Shown here piece by piece: positions 32,554 to 43,746 of a stretch of 64,000 nucleotides of DNA. Position numbers and translations under genes: made by a program. The notes below the pieces were generated by a model, which had not been told where the DNA came from, did no database searches, and saw only the letters and a list, made by a program, of their open reading frames with translations. Source of the DNA: Puccinellia tenuiflora (Eukaryota; Streptophyta; Magnoliopsida; Poales; Poaceae). How positions within the stretch are numbered: the first letter of the stretch is position 1; each line of letters opens with the position of its first letter. The stretch is from assembly GCA_012064385.1 (NCBI GenBank), contig QRDG01000397.1, forward strand, positions 254,964 through 318,963, in the 5' to 3' direction.

Positions 32554-34977
32554 TTTGGGAGGCAAGTTGGCGCCGATGGTGACGCTAGCCCCCGAGCCGT
32601 TTGCCTCAAGAGGCACTTGCTTCGTCGCGGCCTTCTCCTGAGAGAACAGCTGCTTCTTCTTCGCGGGGGGCCTTGGGAGGGGCTCCTTATCCTCGTCAGC
32701 GGGTGACGCCACCGCGGCAGCCTTGTAGGCTGCTTGCGCAGCGTACAGGTCGTCCGAGACCACGCCGCGGATGACGATAGTGCCACCCGAGCCAGGGAGC
32801 TTGACGAGGTTGTAGGCGTGGTGGGTCACCGCCATGAATTTGGCGAGGGCGGGGTAGCCGAGGATGGCGTTGTAGGGCAGGCCGATGTGCGCGACGTCGA
32901 AATCGATCAGCTCGGTGCGGTAGTTGGCCTGGGTGCCGAAAGTGACAGCGAGCCTCACCTGCCCCAAAGGGGTGGTGAGACCCTCTGTCACCCCCGAGAA
33001 GGGCCTGGTGGGCATGAGCCGCTCGTAGGGCACCTGCAGCTTCTCGAACGTCTCGACAGAGATGACGTTGAGGCCTGCACCCCCATCGATGAGCGTCTTA
33101 GAGACGGCAATGTTGTTGATGGTGAGGGTGCAGACCAGCGGGATGGTGCCCACAGTCAAGGTGGACTTGGGGTGGTCGGCGGAGTCAAAGGTGATGGGAC
33201 ACTGGGACCACTTGAGGGGCCTGGAGGCCTCGACCCCGGGAAGGGCTGCCGCGACCTCGCGAGCGAATTGCTTGAAGTGGCGGTTGGAGCTGGGGGCCTG
33301 AGCCCCGCCGACGATGAAAGCGGCCCTGCGAGGCACCTGGTAGCCCTCAGGAGTTTCGGCAGGGAGGTTGTCGTTCGTAGGCTGGGCGGCGTTGGCCTGG
33401 GGGTTCTGCTGGTAGTTGTTTTTGTAGTTGTTGTTCCAGCGTCGCCCCCCGCGGCCGCCGCGGCCGCCACCGCGGCCTCCGCGGCCTTGCTGCCGATCGT
33501 TTGCCTCACGAGCCTCGCGAAGCCTCTTGAGGTCGTAGCAGTCCTCGGTGGCGTGGGAATGCATGTTCTGGTAGATGCAGAAGGGACGATCATCTTTCTT
33601 CTCAGGTCTCGCGGCTGGAGTGGCAGCTTGACGAGGCTGCTTGGCGTCAGGCTCAGCCGCGAGGACCGCAGTGGTCTTGCGCTTCTTGGTGGATTTCTTC
33701 TTCTTCTTGGACCCCTCGGCGGGGTCCCCTGGCTCGTTCTTGACGAACAAGCGGCCCTCCTCAGCCTTGGTGCACTTGTCCGCCAAGTCGAAGAGCTTGA
33801 CGACGGTGGTGATGTTGTCATGGATGCCAAGCTTCTCGAGCATCCGCACATCCGTGACCCTAGCCTGGAAGGCCGAAATGACCTGCGTGTCGGTGGCGTT
33901 GGGGATTTTGTTGCGCACTTGGCTGAAGCGCTGGATGTACTTGCGGAGGGTCTCGCCAGGCTTCTGGCGCACGGCGCGGAGATCGTTGTATGTGAGGCCG
34001 CGCTCGTACGTGCCCTTGAAGTTGGCGACGAAGCACTGGCAGAGGTCCTCCCAGGTGTTGATGGACTCGGCGGGGAGGTTGGTGAGCCACGAGGACGCGG
34101 AGTCCTTGAGGGCCATGGGGAACTAGTTCGCCATGACCTTGTCGTCACCCCCGGCGGCCTGGATGGCCAAGGTGTAGAGCTGCAGAAACTTTAGGGGGTT
34201 GTTCTTGCCGTCGTAGCGCGGAGGAAGATCCGGCCGAAACTTGACCGGCCAGACGACGCGACGGAGGCTGCGAGTGAACGCGGCCGTCGTGCCGTAGGTG
34301 ACCGTGCCGTTGGCGAGGGTGGCGTGGAGATGGCGCCCTGAGGCGGCGAAGTCATGGACGGCGCGGTTGTGGCGATCCTGGTTGCGCTCGATGCTCACGC
34401 GTGCGTCCTCCGGGGCTCGCTGCATGATTTCGCAGTCATGCGGCGACGACGCGTGCGATGCAGCGCGGTTGTCGCGTGGGGGAGCCCCGGCGGGAGCAGG
34501 TTGCGGTGGAACCGGTGGAGCTGGAGCGGGCGCGGGGTGACGAGGAGGAGCAGGCGGCGCGCCGTGCGCCACGTCCCCTGCGCGTGCAGAGAGGACCAGC
34601 AAACGAGACGGTGCAGGAGCGGCGCCGACGAGCTCGGAGAGGCGGTTGAGCCAGGCCTCCTGGGCCTCCGACGTGGGGCGGTACTGCAGCAGCTCCTGCG
34701 CCATGAGAAGCGCAGTCGCCGGGCTGGGCGCAGGGTGGCCCAGCGAGGAAGCAGCACGGTCCCGCGATGGGTGCAGGGAGGAAGCCTCCTCTTCGTCGAG
34801 GTCGTCCTCGGCGTGGTCGATGTCGTCGTCCTCCGGGTGCTCGGCGCGGGGCTCGGGGTCGACGTGGCGCTCCAGAGCAGCACTTCCGCGCGGGCGGCCG
34901 CACGGGTTGCCAGCGGGAGCGGTGGCGGCGCTGGCCGTCCGGCGAGTGAGACGTTCGGCACGAGAGTTGCCGGCCAT
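32554..34977 (-). pseudogene. Element E gag-protease, one premature amber
   Basis: Starts at the ATG 34977 (MAGNSRAERL), 51 bases after the LTR end. The N-terminal region is Ala/Pro/Arg-rich. The capsid domain includes PPRYDGKNNP, MALKDSASSWLTNLP and WEDLCQCFVANFKGTY. Lys-rich and Gly/Arg-rich segments surround a CIYQNMHSHATEDC knuckle-like motif, in which the usual His at the second ligand is Asn. The protease has LIDGGAGLNVIS and ILGYPALAKF. An amber at 34123-34125 replaces the Trp codon seen in D (N-W-F-P). Otherwise the frame is open to the shared amber at 32551. Confidence 0.85.
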
Positions 34978-35028
34978 TGCGGTGTCGAGGTTGAAGATGC
35001 GCCTCAGCCCCCTACCTGGCGCGCCAAA
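34978..35028 (-). other. PBS and short leader of element E
   Basis: Minus strand TTTGGCGCGCCAGGTAGG (35011-35028) follows the LTR end directly; gag begins 51 bases later. D has the same arrangement. Confidence 0.7.
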
Positions 35029-36068
35029 TGTCGGAGAACTGTCCCAGGAACTGGGTGTGTCTCACGAAGGATCGAGTAAGGGGCTGAACACGAAATCAAA
35101 CAACCCTCAACGTGCCTCGGCGACGGTGCTCGTCGAACTCGCTGTGGGACAACACTGCAGAGATGAACGCACGGTATTACCCAGGTTCAGGGCCCTCTAG
35201 GTGAGGTAAAACCCCTACGTCCTGCCTCGAGTTGTATTGCACTTGCTTGGAGAGGTTCCAGTACAGGGCGAGCTTGGCGAGCTTAAGGTGGCTACAATGG
35301 CTAACCCTACAACCGGAGAAGAGTGTGAAGAGTCGAACCGAAACAAGAACCCTTTGCCCGAACGCGCTCCCCCTCCTTTTATAGGTGTCTCGGGCCTCTT
35401 CCCCACAAATGTCCTGGCGGGAAGGGCTACCACATGGCGACGAAGGAGGAGGTGCGGTGCACAATAAAGGTAGAGTCCACCATAAAGGTAAAGTCCATGG
35501 ACGCGGTCCACGGCAGGGGGCAGCGTCACCAAAGCTGGAAAAGCCACCATCCAGCCAGGATGGTGGGCTGGCGCCGCTGAGGTGGGAGGTGTCCCACGGT
35601 GACGTCGCCCTTGGAGCGTAGCTGCAGACGGTTCCCTTATCACCAAAGTGGCAAGCCTCGTTGTCCGTTTTGCTTGTTGCAGCTTTGCTGACTCCTTTAT
35701 ACATAAGAACGGCAACTGTGGCGCTACCGTCACCGCGCGCTGGCGCGGTCGTCACTCTGCGGAGGGTGCAGAGCCCATGTGCGCTCTGCCGCGGAGGCAG
35801 AGCTAGCTTCGCAAGGAAGGAACCCTCGCCGAGGGAGGAAACCCTCGGTGAGGCCTCCCGCTTGGTCCTTAGCAGAATTTGCAGGTGGCAACCGAGATGC
35901 CCTCTCGAGGAGAGGTCCCTCGCCGAGGGAAAAACCCTTGGCGAGGAGGAGAGTTCCCTCGCGAGGCTCGCCAGGCTTGGAGAGCCTGGTCCTTAGCGAA
36001 ATCTTCTAAAGAATGTTGTGGGCCCTGGCAGGCCGGCCCGTGGTACCCTGGTTTCCACTGTGCCGACA
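35029..36068 (-). repeat. 5' LTR of element E
   Basis: About 1040 bp from TGTCGGCACAGTGG (36068) to GTTCTCCGACA (35029). TATA motif CCTATAAAA at 35377-35385 on the minus strand. Pairs with 23055-24093. Confidence 0.93.
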
Positions 36069-36073
36069 GACCG
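36069..36073. repeat. Right target-site duplication of element E (GACCG)
   Basis: Matches 23050-23054; D's gag resumes immediately after. Confidence 0.95.
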
Positions 36074-37349
36074 CAGTGGTCTTGCGCTTCTCGGTGGATT
36101 TCTTCTTCTTCTTGGACTCCTCGGCGGGGTCCCCTGGCTCGTTCTTGACGAACAAGCGGCCCTCCTCAGCCAATTCGAAGAGCTTGACGACGGTGGTGAT
36201 GTTGTCGTGGATGCCAAGCTTCTCGAGCATCCGCACATCCGTGACCCCAGCCTTGAAGGCCGAAATGACCTGCGCGTCGGTGGCGTTGGGGATCTTGTTG
36301 CGCACTTGGCTGAAGCGCTGGATGTACTTGCGGAGGGTCTCGCCAGGCATCTAGCGCACGGCGTGGAGATCGTTGTATGTGAGGCCGCGCTCGTACGTGC
36401 CCTTGAAGTTGGCGACGAAGCACCGGCAGAGGTCCTCCCAGGTGTTGATGGACTCGGCGGGGAGGTTGGTGAGCCACGAGGATGCGGAGTCCTTCAGGGC
36501 CATGGGGAACCAATTCGCCATGACCTTGTCGTCGCCCCCGACGGCTTGGATGGCCAAGGTGTAGAGCTGCAGGAACTCTAGGGGGTTGTTCTTGCCATCG
36601 TAGCGTGGAGGAAGATCTGGCCGGAACTTGACCGGCCAGATGATGCGACGGAGGCTGCGAGTGAACGCGGCCGTCGTGCCATAGGTGACCGTGCCGTTGG
36701 CGTGGGTGGCGCGGAGGTGGCGCCCTCCGGTGGTGACGTCATGGACGGCGCGGTTGTGGCGATCCTGGTTGCGCTCGATGCTCACGCGTGCGTCCTCCGG
36801 GGCTCGCTGCACGATTTGGCAGTCATGCGGCGACGACGCGTGCGATGCAGCGCGGTTGTCGCGAGGAGGAGCCCCGGCTGGAGCAGGTTGCGTTGGAACC
36901 AGTGGAGCTGGAGCGGGCGCGGGGTGATGAGGAGGTGCATGCGGCGCGCCGTGCGCCACGTCCCCTGCGCGTGCGGAGAGAACCAACGAACGAGATGGTG
37001 TGGGAGCGGCGACGCGAGCGGCGCCAACGAGCTCGGAGAGGCGGTTGAGCCAGGCTTCCTGGGCCTCCGGCGTGGGGCGGTACTGCAGCAGCTCCTGCGC
37101 CATGAGAAGCGCAGTCGCCGGGCTGGGCGCAGGGCGGCCCATCGAGGAGGCAGCACGGTCCCGTGATGGGTGCAGGGAGGAGGCCTCCTCTTCGCCGAGG
37201 TCGTCCTCGGCGTGGTCGATGTCGTCGTCCTCCGGGTGCTCGACGCGGGGCTCGGGGTCGACGTGGCGCTCGCGCGGGTTGCAAGTGGGAGCGGTGGCGG
37301 CGCTGGCCGTCCGGCGAGCGAGATGTTCGGCGCGAGAGATGCCGGCCAT
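36074..37349 (-). pseudogene. Element D gag N-terminal half
   Basis: Starts at ATG 37349 (MAGISRAEHL) and is homologous to E's gag through the capsid domain (WFPMALKDSASSWLTNLP). An amber at 36351-36353 replaces a Gln codon of E. Eight codons around E's ADKCTKAE are missing near 36170. The frame runs into E's insertion site at 36069 and continues at 23054. Confidence 0.82.
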
Positions 37350-37400
37350 GGCGGTGTCGAGGTTGAAGATGCGCCTCAGCCCCTTACCTGGCGCGCCAAA
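37350..37400 (-). other. PBS and short leader of element D
   Basis: TTTGGCGCGCCAGGTAA on the minus strand at 37384-37400, directly after the LTR. Confidence 0.7.
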
Positions 37401-38404
37401 TGTCGGAGAACTGTCCCAGGAACTGGGCGTGTCTCACGAAGGATCGAGTAAGGGGCTGAACACGGAATCAAACAACCCTCAACGTGCCTCGGCGACGGTG
37501 CTCATCGAACTCACTGTGGGACAACACTGCAGAGATGAACGCACGGTATTACCCAGGTTCAGGGCCCTCTAGGTGAGGTAAAACCCCTACGTTCTGCTTC
37601 TGAAGTATTGCACTTGCTTGGAGAGGTTTCAGTACAGGGCTAGCTTGGCGAGCTCAAGGTGGCTACAATGGCTAACCCTAGAACCAGAGAAGAATGTGAA
37701 CCAAGAGCCCAACCCTTTGCCCGAGCCTGCTCCCCCTCCTTTTATAGGTGTCTCGGGCCTCTTCCCCCCAAATATCTTGGCGGGAAGGGCTACCACATGG
37801 CGACGAAGGAGGAGGTGCGGTGCACAATAAAGGTAGAGTCCACCATAAAGGTAAAGTCCATGGACGCGGTCCACGGCAGGGGGCAGCGTCACCAAAGCTG
37901 GAAAAGCCACCGTCCAACCAGGACGGGGGGCTGGCGCTGCGGAGGTGGGACGGGTCCCACGGTGACGTCGCCCTTGGAGCGTAGCTGCAGACGGTTCCCT
38001 TGTCACCAAAGTGGCAATCCTTGGGGCTCCTTTGCTTGGTGCAGCTTTGTTGACCCCTTTATACACAAGAACGACAACTATGGCGCTGCCGTCACCGCGC
38101 GCTGGCACGGTCGTCACTCTGCGGAGTGTGCAGAGCCCATGTGCGCTCTGCCGCGGAGGCAGAGCTGGCTTCGTGAGGAAGGAACCCTCGGCAAGCCCTT
38201 CCGCTTGATCCTTGGAGATGTCCCCTCGAGGAAGGGTCCCTCGCGAGGAAAAAGCCCTCGCGAGGAGGTGAGGTCCCTCGCGAGGGATAAACCCTCGCGA
38301 GGCTCGCCAGGCGTGGAGAGCCTGGTCCTTAGCGAAATCTTCTGAAGAACGTTGTGGGACCTGGCAGGCCGGCCCGTGGTACCCTGGTTTCCACTGTGCC
38401 GACA
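37401..38404 (-). repeat. 5' LTR of element D
   Basis: 1004 bp, from TGTCGGCACAGTGG (38404) to GTTCTCCGACA (37401), same family as the E LTRs, with a TATA motif near 37740-37748. The right flank is itself LTR sequence of the same family (F) starting CACAT, so D inserted into an older LTR. The partner 3' LTR is not in the window. Confidence 0.88.
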
Positions 38405-39055
38405 CACATGGCGACGAAGGAGGAGGTGCGGTGCACAATAAAGGTTGAGTCCACCATAAAGGTAAAGTCCATGGACGCGGTCCACGGCAGGGGGCAGCGT
38501 CACCAAAGCTGGAAAAGCCACCGTCCAACCAGGATGGTGGGCTGGCGCTGCGGAGGTGGGACGGGTCCCACGGTGACATCGCCCTTGGAGCGTAGCTGTA
38601 GACCGTTCCCTTATCACCAAAGTGGCAATCCTTGGGGCTCCTTTGCTTGGTGCAGCTTTGTTGACTCCTTTATACATAAGAATGGCAACTGTGGCGCTGC
38701 CGTCACCGCATGCTGGCGCGGTCGTCACTCTGCGGAGGGTGCAGAGCCCATGTGCGCTCTGCCGCGGAGGCAGAGCTGGCTTCGAGGGGAAAGAACCCTC
38801 GCGAGGCTGAAGGCCTCGCCGAGCTTTTCGGCTTGGTCCTTAGCAGAATTTGTAGGTGGCATCCGAGATGCCCTCTCGAGGAGAGGTCCCTCGCCGAGGG
38901 AAAAACCCTTGGCGAGGAGGAGAGGTCCCTCACGAGGGAAAACCCTTGCGAGGTTCGCCAGGCTTGGAGAGCCTGGTCCTTAGCGAAATCTTCTGAAGAA
39001 CATTGTGGGCCCTGGCAGGCCGGCCCGTGGTACCTTGGTTTCCACTGTGCCGACA
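38405..39055 (-). repeat. Element F: partial LTR of the D/E family
   Basis: The sequence from CACATGGCGACGAAGG to the family LTR edge TGTCGGCACAGTGG (39055, minus strand) duplicates the corresponding part of D's LTR. It is the 5' part of an LTR split by D. The right flank (CTTTC, 39056 on) is Copia LTR, so F inserted into element G. Confidence 0.85.
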
Positions 39056-40105
39056 CTTTCTAGAACCTTCCGGTACCCTACCGAAATATTCCGGAACTTT
39101 TCCGATACCTCCGAAAACACTTTCCTTATATGAATCTTATTCTCCGGACTCTTCCGGAACTCCTCGTGATGTCTATGATCCCATCTAAGACTCCGAATCA
39201 CCATTCGTTAATTCCATCATTCAATTCATCACAAAACCCTAACTTCATCAGAGCGTTAAGTGTGTGACCCTACGGGTTCGAGAATGTGTGGACATGATCA
39301 TATCAATAATTAACAGCGGGACCGGGATGTCCATATTAATTCCCACACAATCAACGAAACTCTTTTCCGATTGAACCACGATGCCGGAGATTCAATTAAT
39401 CTCATATACGATTCCCTTTGTCTCACAATATTTTACTTACCCGAGATTTAATCGTTGACATCCCCATGTCTAGTTTGATCTCGTTACCGGTAAGTTCTCT
39501 TTACTCGTCCATAATATAGGATCTCCGTGATTACCACTTAATCACATGTCTGCAGACTTTATGATGCTATATTACCGAGAAGGCCTGGAGATATCTTTTC
39601 CGTCACATGGAGGGACAAATCCCACTCTTGATATATGTCACCCAACAACCTACCATCGGAGATACCTGAAAGCCATCTTTATAATCACCCAGTTACGAAG
39701 TGATGTTTGATGTCCACAAAGCATTCCTCCAGTAAATGGGAGTGACATAATCTCATGGTCTAGGGAAACTATACTTGGCAAATATTAAAAGTGTTGGCAA
39801 TGAAACTTTGTGACACGATCAATTGCAACTCTTTATTATTTGGGTCTTGTCCATCACATCATTCTCCTAATGATTGACTCCGTTATCAAGTGACTATAAC
39901 AAGTCCATGGTCAGGAAACTTTAACCATCTCTTAACTAACGAACTAGTCCAGTAGAGGCTTACTAGGGACATCTGGTTGTTTATATTCCACACATGTATT
40001 ATGTTTCCAATTAATACAATTATAGCATGGATAATAAACTATTATCATAAACATGAATATGCTAATAAACCATTTTATTATTGCCTCTAGGGCATATTCC
40101 CAACA
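39056..40105 (-). repeat. 3' LTR remnant of Copia element G
   Basis: On the minus strand the LTR starts TGTTGGGAATATGCCCTAG, the form shared by BARE1/Angela-type Copia LTRs, at 40105. It continues to 39056, where F cuts it. The right copy at 57338-59989 matches it from about 58940. A CATATAAGG TATA-like motif lies near 39125-39134. Confidence 0.85.
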
Positions 40106-40125
40106 GTCTCTCACTTGCACTAGAG
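40106..40125 (-). promoter_or_regulatory. Polypurine-side sequence of Copia element G
   Basis: Minus strand CTCTAGTGCAAGTGAGAGAC directly before the LTR, the sequence usual before the 3' LTR of BARE1/Angela elements. It fixes this LTR as the 3' one and puts the internal region to the right. Confidence 0.75.
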
Positions 40126-43108
40126 TCAATAATCTAGTTTACATTTTCCCGATTCAACACTCATGGTGTCTAACACTCACGGAGTCTCAGTGTTGATCAT
40201 GTTTGCTCGTGGAAGAGGTTATGTCCGTATTCTGTACTATACAGTTCTCTATGTTCTTTGCAAAACATCAATGTCACCTAATTTGACATTACTTTATCAT
40301 CACATGATAAACCTCATATCATCACATGATAAACCTCATCATCATATGATGAATATAATATGTTTGGTCACAGAGTGAGATTTTCGTTTCCCTTTTATGC
40401 CTACATCACGTATGATCAGTCAAAAGAACTTTCACATAGTATGTGCACCCGGAACTCACTCAATCTTGAAACAAAATTTCTCAAACCAAAATATTATATC
40501 TTTTAATCCTTGAATTAATCATATACTCCTATATGTTGTAGACTTAACAAATCGACAGTGCCATCCATGTCACTTCGATATTTTCGATCACGCTTTCGCT
40601 GCGCTACTGCCTCTATGAGATTTCAAATTTAGCTTGGTGTCTTGACTTCAACCAAGTCAACCAATCTCTAAATTCAATTATCTCATCTCCATATTGAAAT
40701 GACTCCTCATTCCTAACATGTTCTTCTAACCAAGAACTTGGGTCACATTTCGTCAAAATACTAAATTATGGTTCTTATATGTTTTAGACCTATGAACAAT
40801 TCATAGTTAACACTAACATATCCTTCAACCATTATTTTGTACTGAGTTATCAACTCAATGTTTAACCTATTTCTCACAAGCAAAAGAACCTTTCTTTTCT
40901 TGTTCTATTTTGAACTCCTTCAAAATTTCACATAAGTTAAACATTTTGGCATAATGTTTATCAAACATATCTATCCACCATAGATACATCTATCTCCATA
41001 TATATTTGATGTTCAAATTAACTTCATAAGTTACACGTTGGTTCATGACTTATTTACAACATTTATGAAATCTCCATTTCACACAAACAAGATGTTGTAA
41101 ACTCCCACTCAAATATACACCATATACATATTATAAAAGTGAAACCACTTTGGCTCCCACTTAGAAATATGTTATCTCTATATTTGATTTAACAATGATT
41201 TACTAGCTCCCACTCAAAATCATGTCTCCACATGTTTGATTATGGAAATTAGTTTCTGCTCTCACTTAATATATGTCACCACATATTTTAATTAGATCCC
41301 ACTCAGTTCTTCATGCACTTTCTCAAATACTTTGGACTCCTCCAAAACTCTTAAAATTCGAGAACTCATATACGAAACGCCAGTACCTTTGCTAGCTTTA
41401 AGTTTTATTTATTCCATACAAACCTCTTTGCAGAACAAATATGTGAAAACATTATTTTCACAAAATCAAGTAACAATTACTTTTGTGATTTAAACTTAAC
41501 ATAGAATGACTCTCAGTCACTTTCGTATTTAAGGCTTCTATTTCCTCTTTGTAGTCTTATAGGTATGTCTTGTTTCTCAAACATGACAAGTAAATCAACA
41601 ATATTATTCTGTAACCTGACAAAATACAATATTCTTGAATCCTAATTTCCTCAGAAAAAAAACTCAACTCAAAATTCAATGATCACTATCATTAATTTCT
41701 CTTTTAAGTGTCAAGTCTAAACCATTAATGCACTTTTAAAATGTGCCACTTGATACATTAAAAGCAAGATCAACCATCTTGATTAAGTTTCTCAATTTAT
41801 TCTATCAATCCTTTTATCAATGAAACCTTTTCACGATAAACCACTAAAATACTTAGCACGACCAACAAATTGGTTTGCCCCTTTTAGTCTCATATTGTGG
41901 AATCACATTCATAGTCATACATATGAATATACTACAACATTATTCGCAATAGTCTCTAATTATCTCATAATTAATGAAACCATCTTTCTCATAACTCATA
42001 TGAAAAATATATGTGAATCATACATAGACCCTTATTTCTAAACAGAGTGTTATCAAAATAAATCTAAATGATTTAAATAAACCCTTAATTCGAAAACCCC
42101 TTTTTAGCAAGACCACACAACGTGATTACAATATTTAGTGCGCATCAAAACCTCTTTTGAATAAATTCTAAATATTGTAATTTTTGAAAACACTTTGCAC
42201 AAGTCTTCATGCTAAAAACAATAACTCAAAATTATCTTTGTCTCTTTTGATCAAATCGAAAAGACTTAATAATTTCTTGTTAACTCAAACATTCTCTACT
42301 CTAGAATTTTATTTCATCTCATCAAATATCATAACTTGAATAAATACATTTATTTACTCATACCATTTATGATGGAGCACGCAAAAATAATGACATCTTG
42401 CATTTGCTGAAAATACAAAACAACACTTGTGTTTATTTCCAACAACCATTTGCAATCTTCCAAAAGATAGCACTTTTAGTCATGTTCCTCTTAACAAGGC
42501 GCATTGATTTAAACATCAAAATGTTTTATTCAATCTTTTGCATGACTAAAACAATTATCATTACTAAGTGTTTAGAGGCTTTTAGTATGTCCTATATTTT
42601 ATAAAAGTTTAACTAATCACCGTTTTGATTCACATCAAGGACAATGATCTCACAATCGAAATGTGATCTCCCAAAAAGAAATAGAACAACCACTTGTCTT
42701 TAACATGAATAACCATCTCACAAACCGAGACACACTAATTTAAAGATCACACTTAATTCAATTACAAAACTCATTCAAATCCTCTAATCAAAACGATAAA
42801 TGTAGAAGTAAAACATCGCCAGCATCAACTCCTTGATTGCCATCATCTTGCGATATCCACTCAGCTCCTTCATTACACTTCTCAAACGGCAGGTCCTGTT
42901 TTCATAAAACAGCACAAGTATCAAATACTTTGTCATTTGTCATAGGTGTAAACTGAACATTTAAACATTTATAACTGGTATATGAAAATATACCTTCTGC
43001 ATTGACTAATTATCCTGCTATGGGTTCCACTTTGACATGACGCAGCCGGGAAATAAACTCACAGAAAGTGATCGAATCCCTTCCCATGACATAGTCCCTG
43101 ACATAATT
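40126..43108 (-). mobile_element. Internal region of Copia element G, without recognisable pol
   Basis: About 3 kb of AT-rich sequence. No protease, integrase, RT or RNase H motif is readable on either strand and no long frame exists, although LTR, PPT and gag belong to one element. The part nearest gag (about 43010-43108) reads like a gag continuation after an in-frame stop (R-D-Y-V-M-G-R). I see nothing else in it. The element is either a non-autonomous derivative with replaced pol or one decayed beyond recognition. Confidence 0.6.
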
Positions 43109-43612
43109 CTAATAGCTGGGGGGAAGCGGGCGCAACACCCCATCTATCGCCATCTCGTCAGTCATCTCGTGGTTCCAAACATCCACCAAAGTAAAATACA
43201 GCCTATGCATCTTCCTCAGGTGTTGTTCCAAGCAAGTGTTTTCTTCCATCTTAGTTGAAAGAAATTCATCCAAGCATTCAAACCTTGCAATTCTAACTTG
43301 TGCTATGAACCTACTTTTAAGCTCATCGACAATCTCCATTGCGCTCAAGTTTCCAGATTGTCTACCAAGGTTAGAATCCATGAAGGTACACATCAGCGAC
43401 TCGACTTTCAAGTAGGTGGTCTTTTGTTCGTACCACTCCATGTACTCCTCATAGTTTGCAGAAACATCCGGGCATTCTTCTAAAGGTTCATCTATCATGT
43501 AGAGCTCATTATTGGTGTGTAGGACTTCTCTCAGACGCATGTACCACTCGGCAAAGTTTGACCCATCGAGATGCAGCTCCTCGGCAAGAAACATACTACT
43601 GTAGTCGGCCAT
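43109..43612 (-). pseudogene. Copia gag fragment (element G)
   Basis: 167 residues from ATG 43612. The N-terminal LDGSNFAEWYMRLREVLH is the tryptophan-containing start of Copia gag (DUF4219/UBN2 type). It continues through YEEYMEWYEQK to RPLPPSY, where an in-frame TAG stops it at a position at which intact Copia gags run on. No zinc knuckle is reached. Confidence 0.75.
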
Positions 43613-43746
43613 GATCTACAAGGATTTTGCTAAGACATTTTCTTAGGACACTTGTTTATGATAATTTTCGTTCATAGTAATCAAATTACTACATGAACTC
43701 CCACTAAACTTAACATCTCTCTGGTTGTTTAGTGACACACGATCCA
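43613..43746 (-). other. 5' leader of Copia element G, cut by element H
   Basis: Non-coding sequence upstream of gag, ending at the H insertion. The 5-bp duplication candidate is ATCCA (43742-43746). The PBS and the 5' LTR edge would lie beyond H but are not found before 57337. Confidence 0.6.

Larger units (their letters stand above)
23055..36068 (-). mobile_element. Element E: complete Tat-type Gypsy retrotransposon with antisense gene
   Basis: About 13.0 kb with two LTRs of about 1040 bp, 5-bp target duplications, PBS, gag-protease, amber codon, pol, a long antisense gene and PPT. Order on the minus strand: 5' LTR 36068-35029, gag-protease to 32554, pol to 29267, untranslated region, antisense gene (plus strand, 24392-28035), PPT, 3' LTR 24093-23055. 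It inserted into the gag of a close relative (D). The LTRs differ at scattered sites, and gag and pol carry several stops and one deletion, so E is old enough to have decayed although it is the youngest of the three related copies. Confidence 0.95.

Noticed and set aside
32734..34194. Long plus-strand frame opposite E's gag
   Set aside because: It is the shadow of the GC-rich gag frame on the other strand, with no recognisable domain; unlike 24392-28035 it overlaps real coding sequence.
38405..39055. F as a tandem duplication within D's LTR rather than a separate insertion
   Set aside because: F ends exactly at the family's LTR edge and abuts Copia LTR sequence, and D ends exactly at its own LTR edge, which fits nested insertion better than internal duplication.
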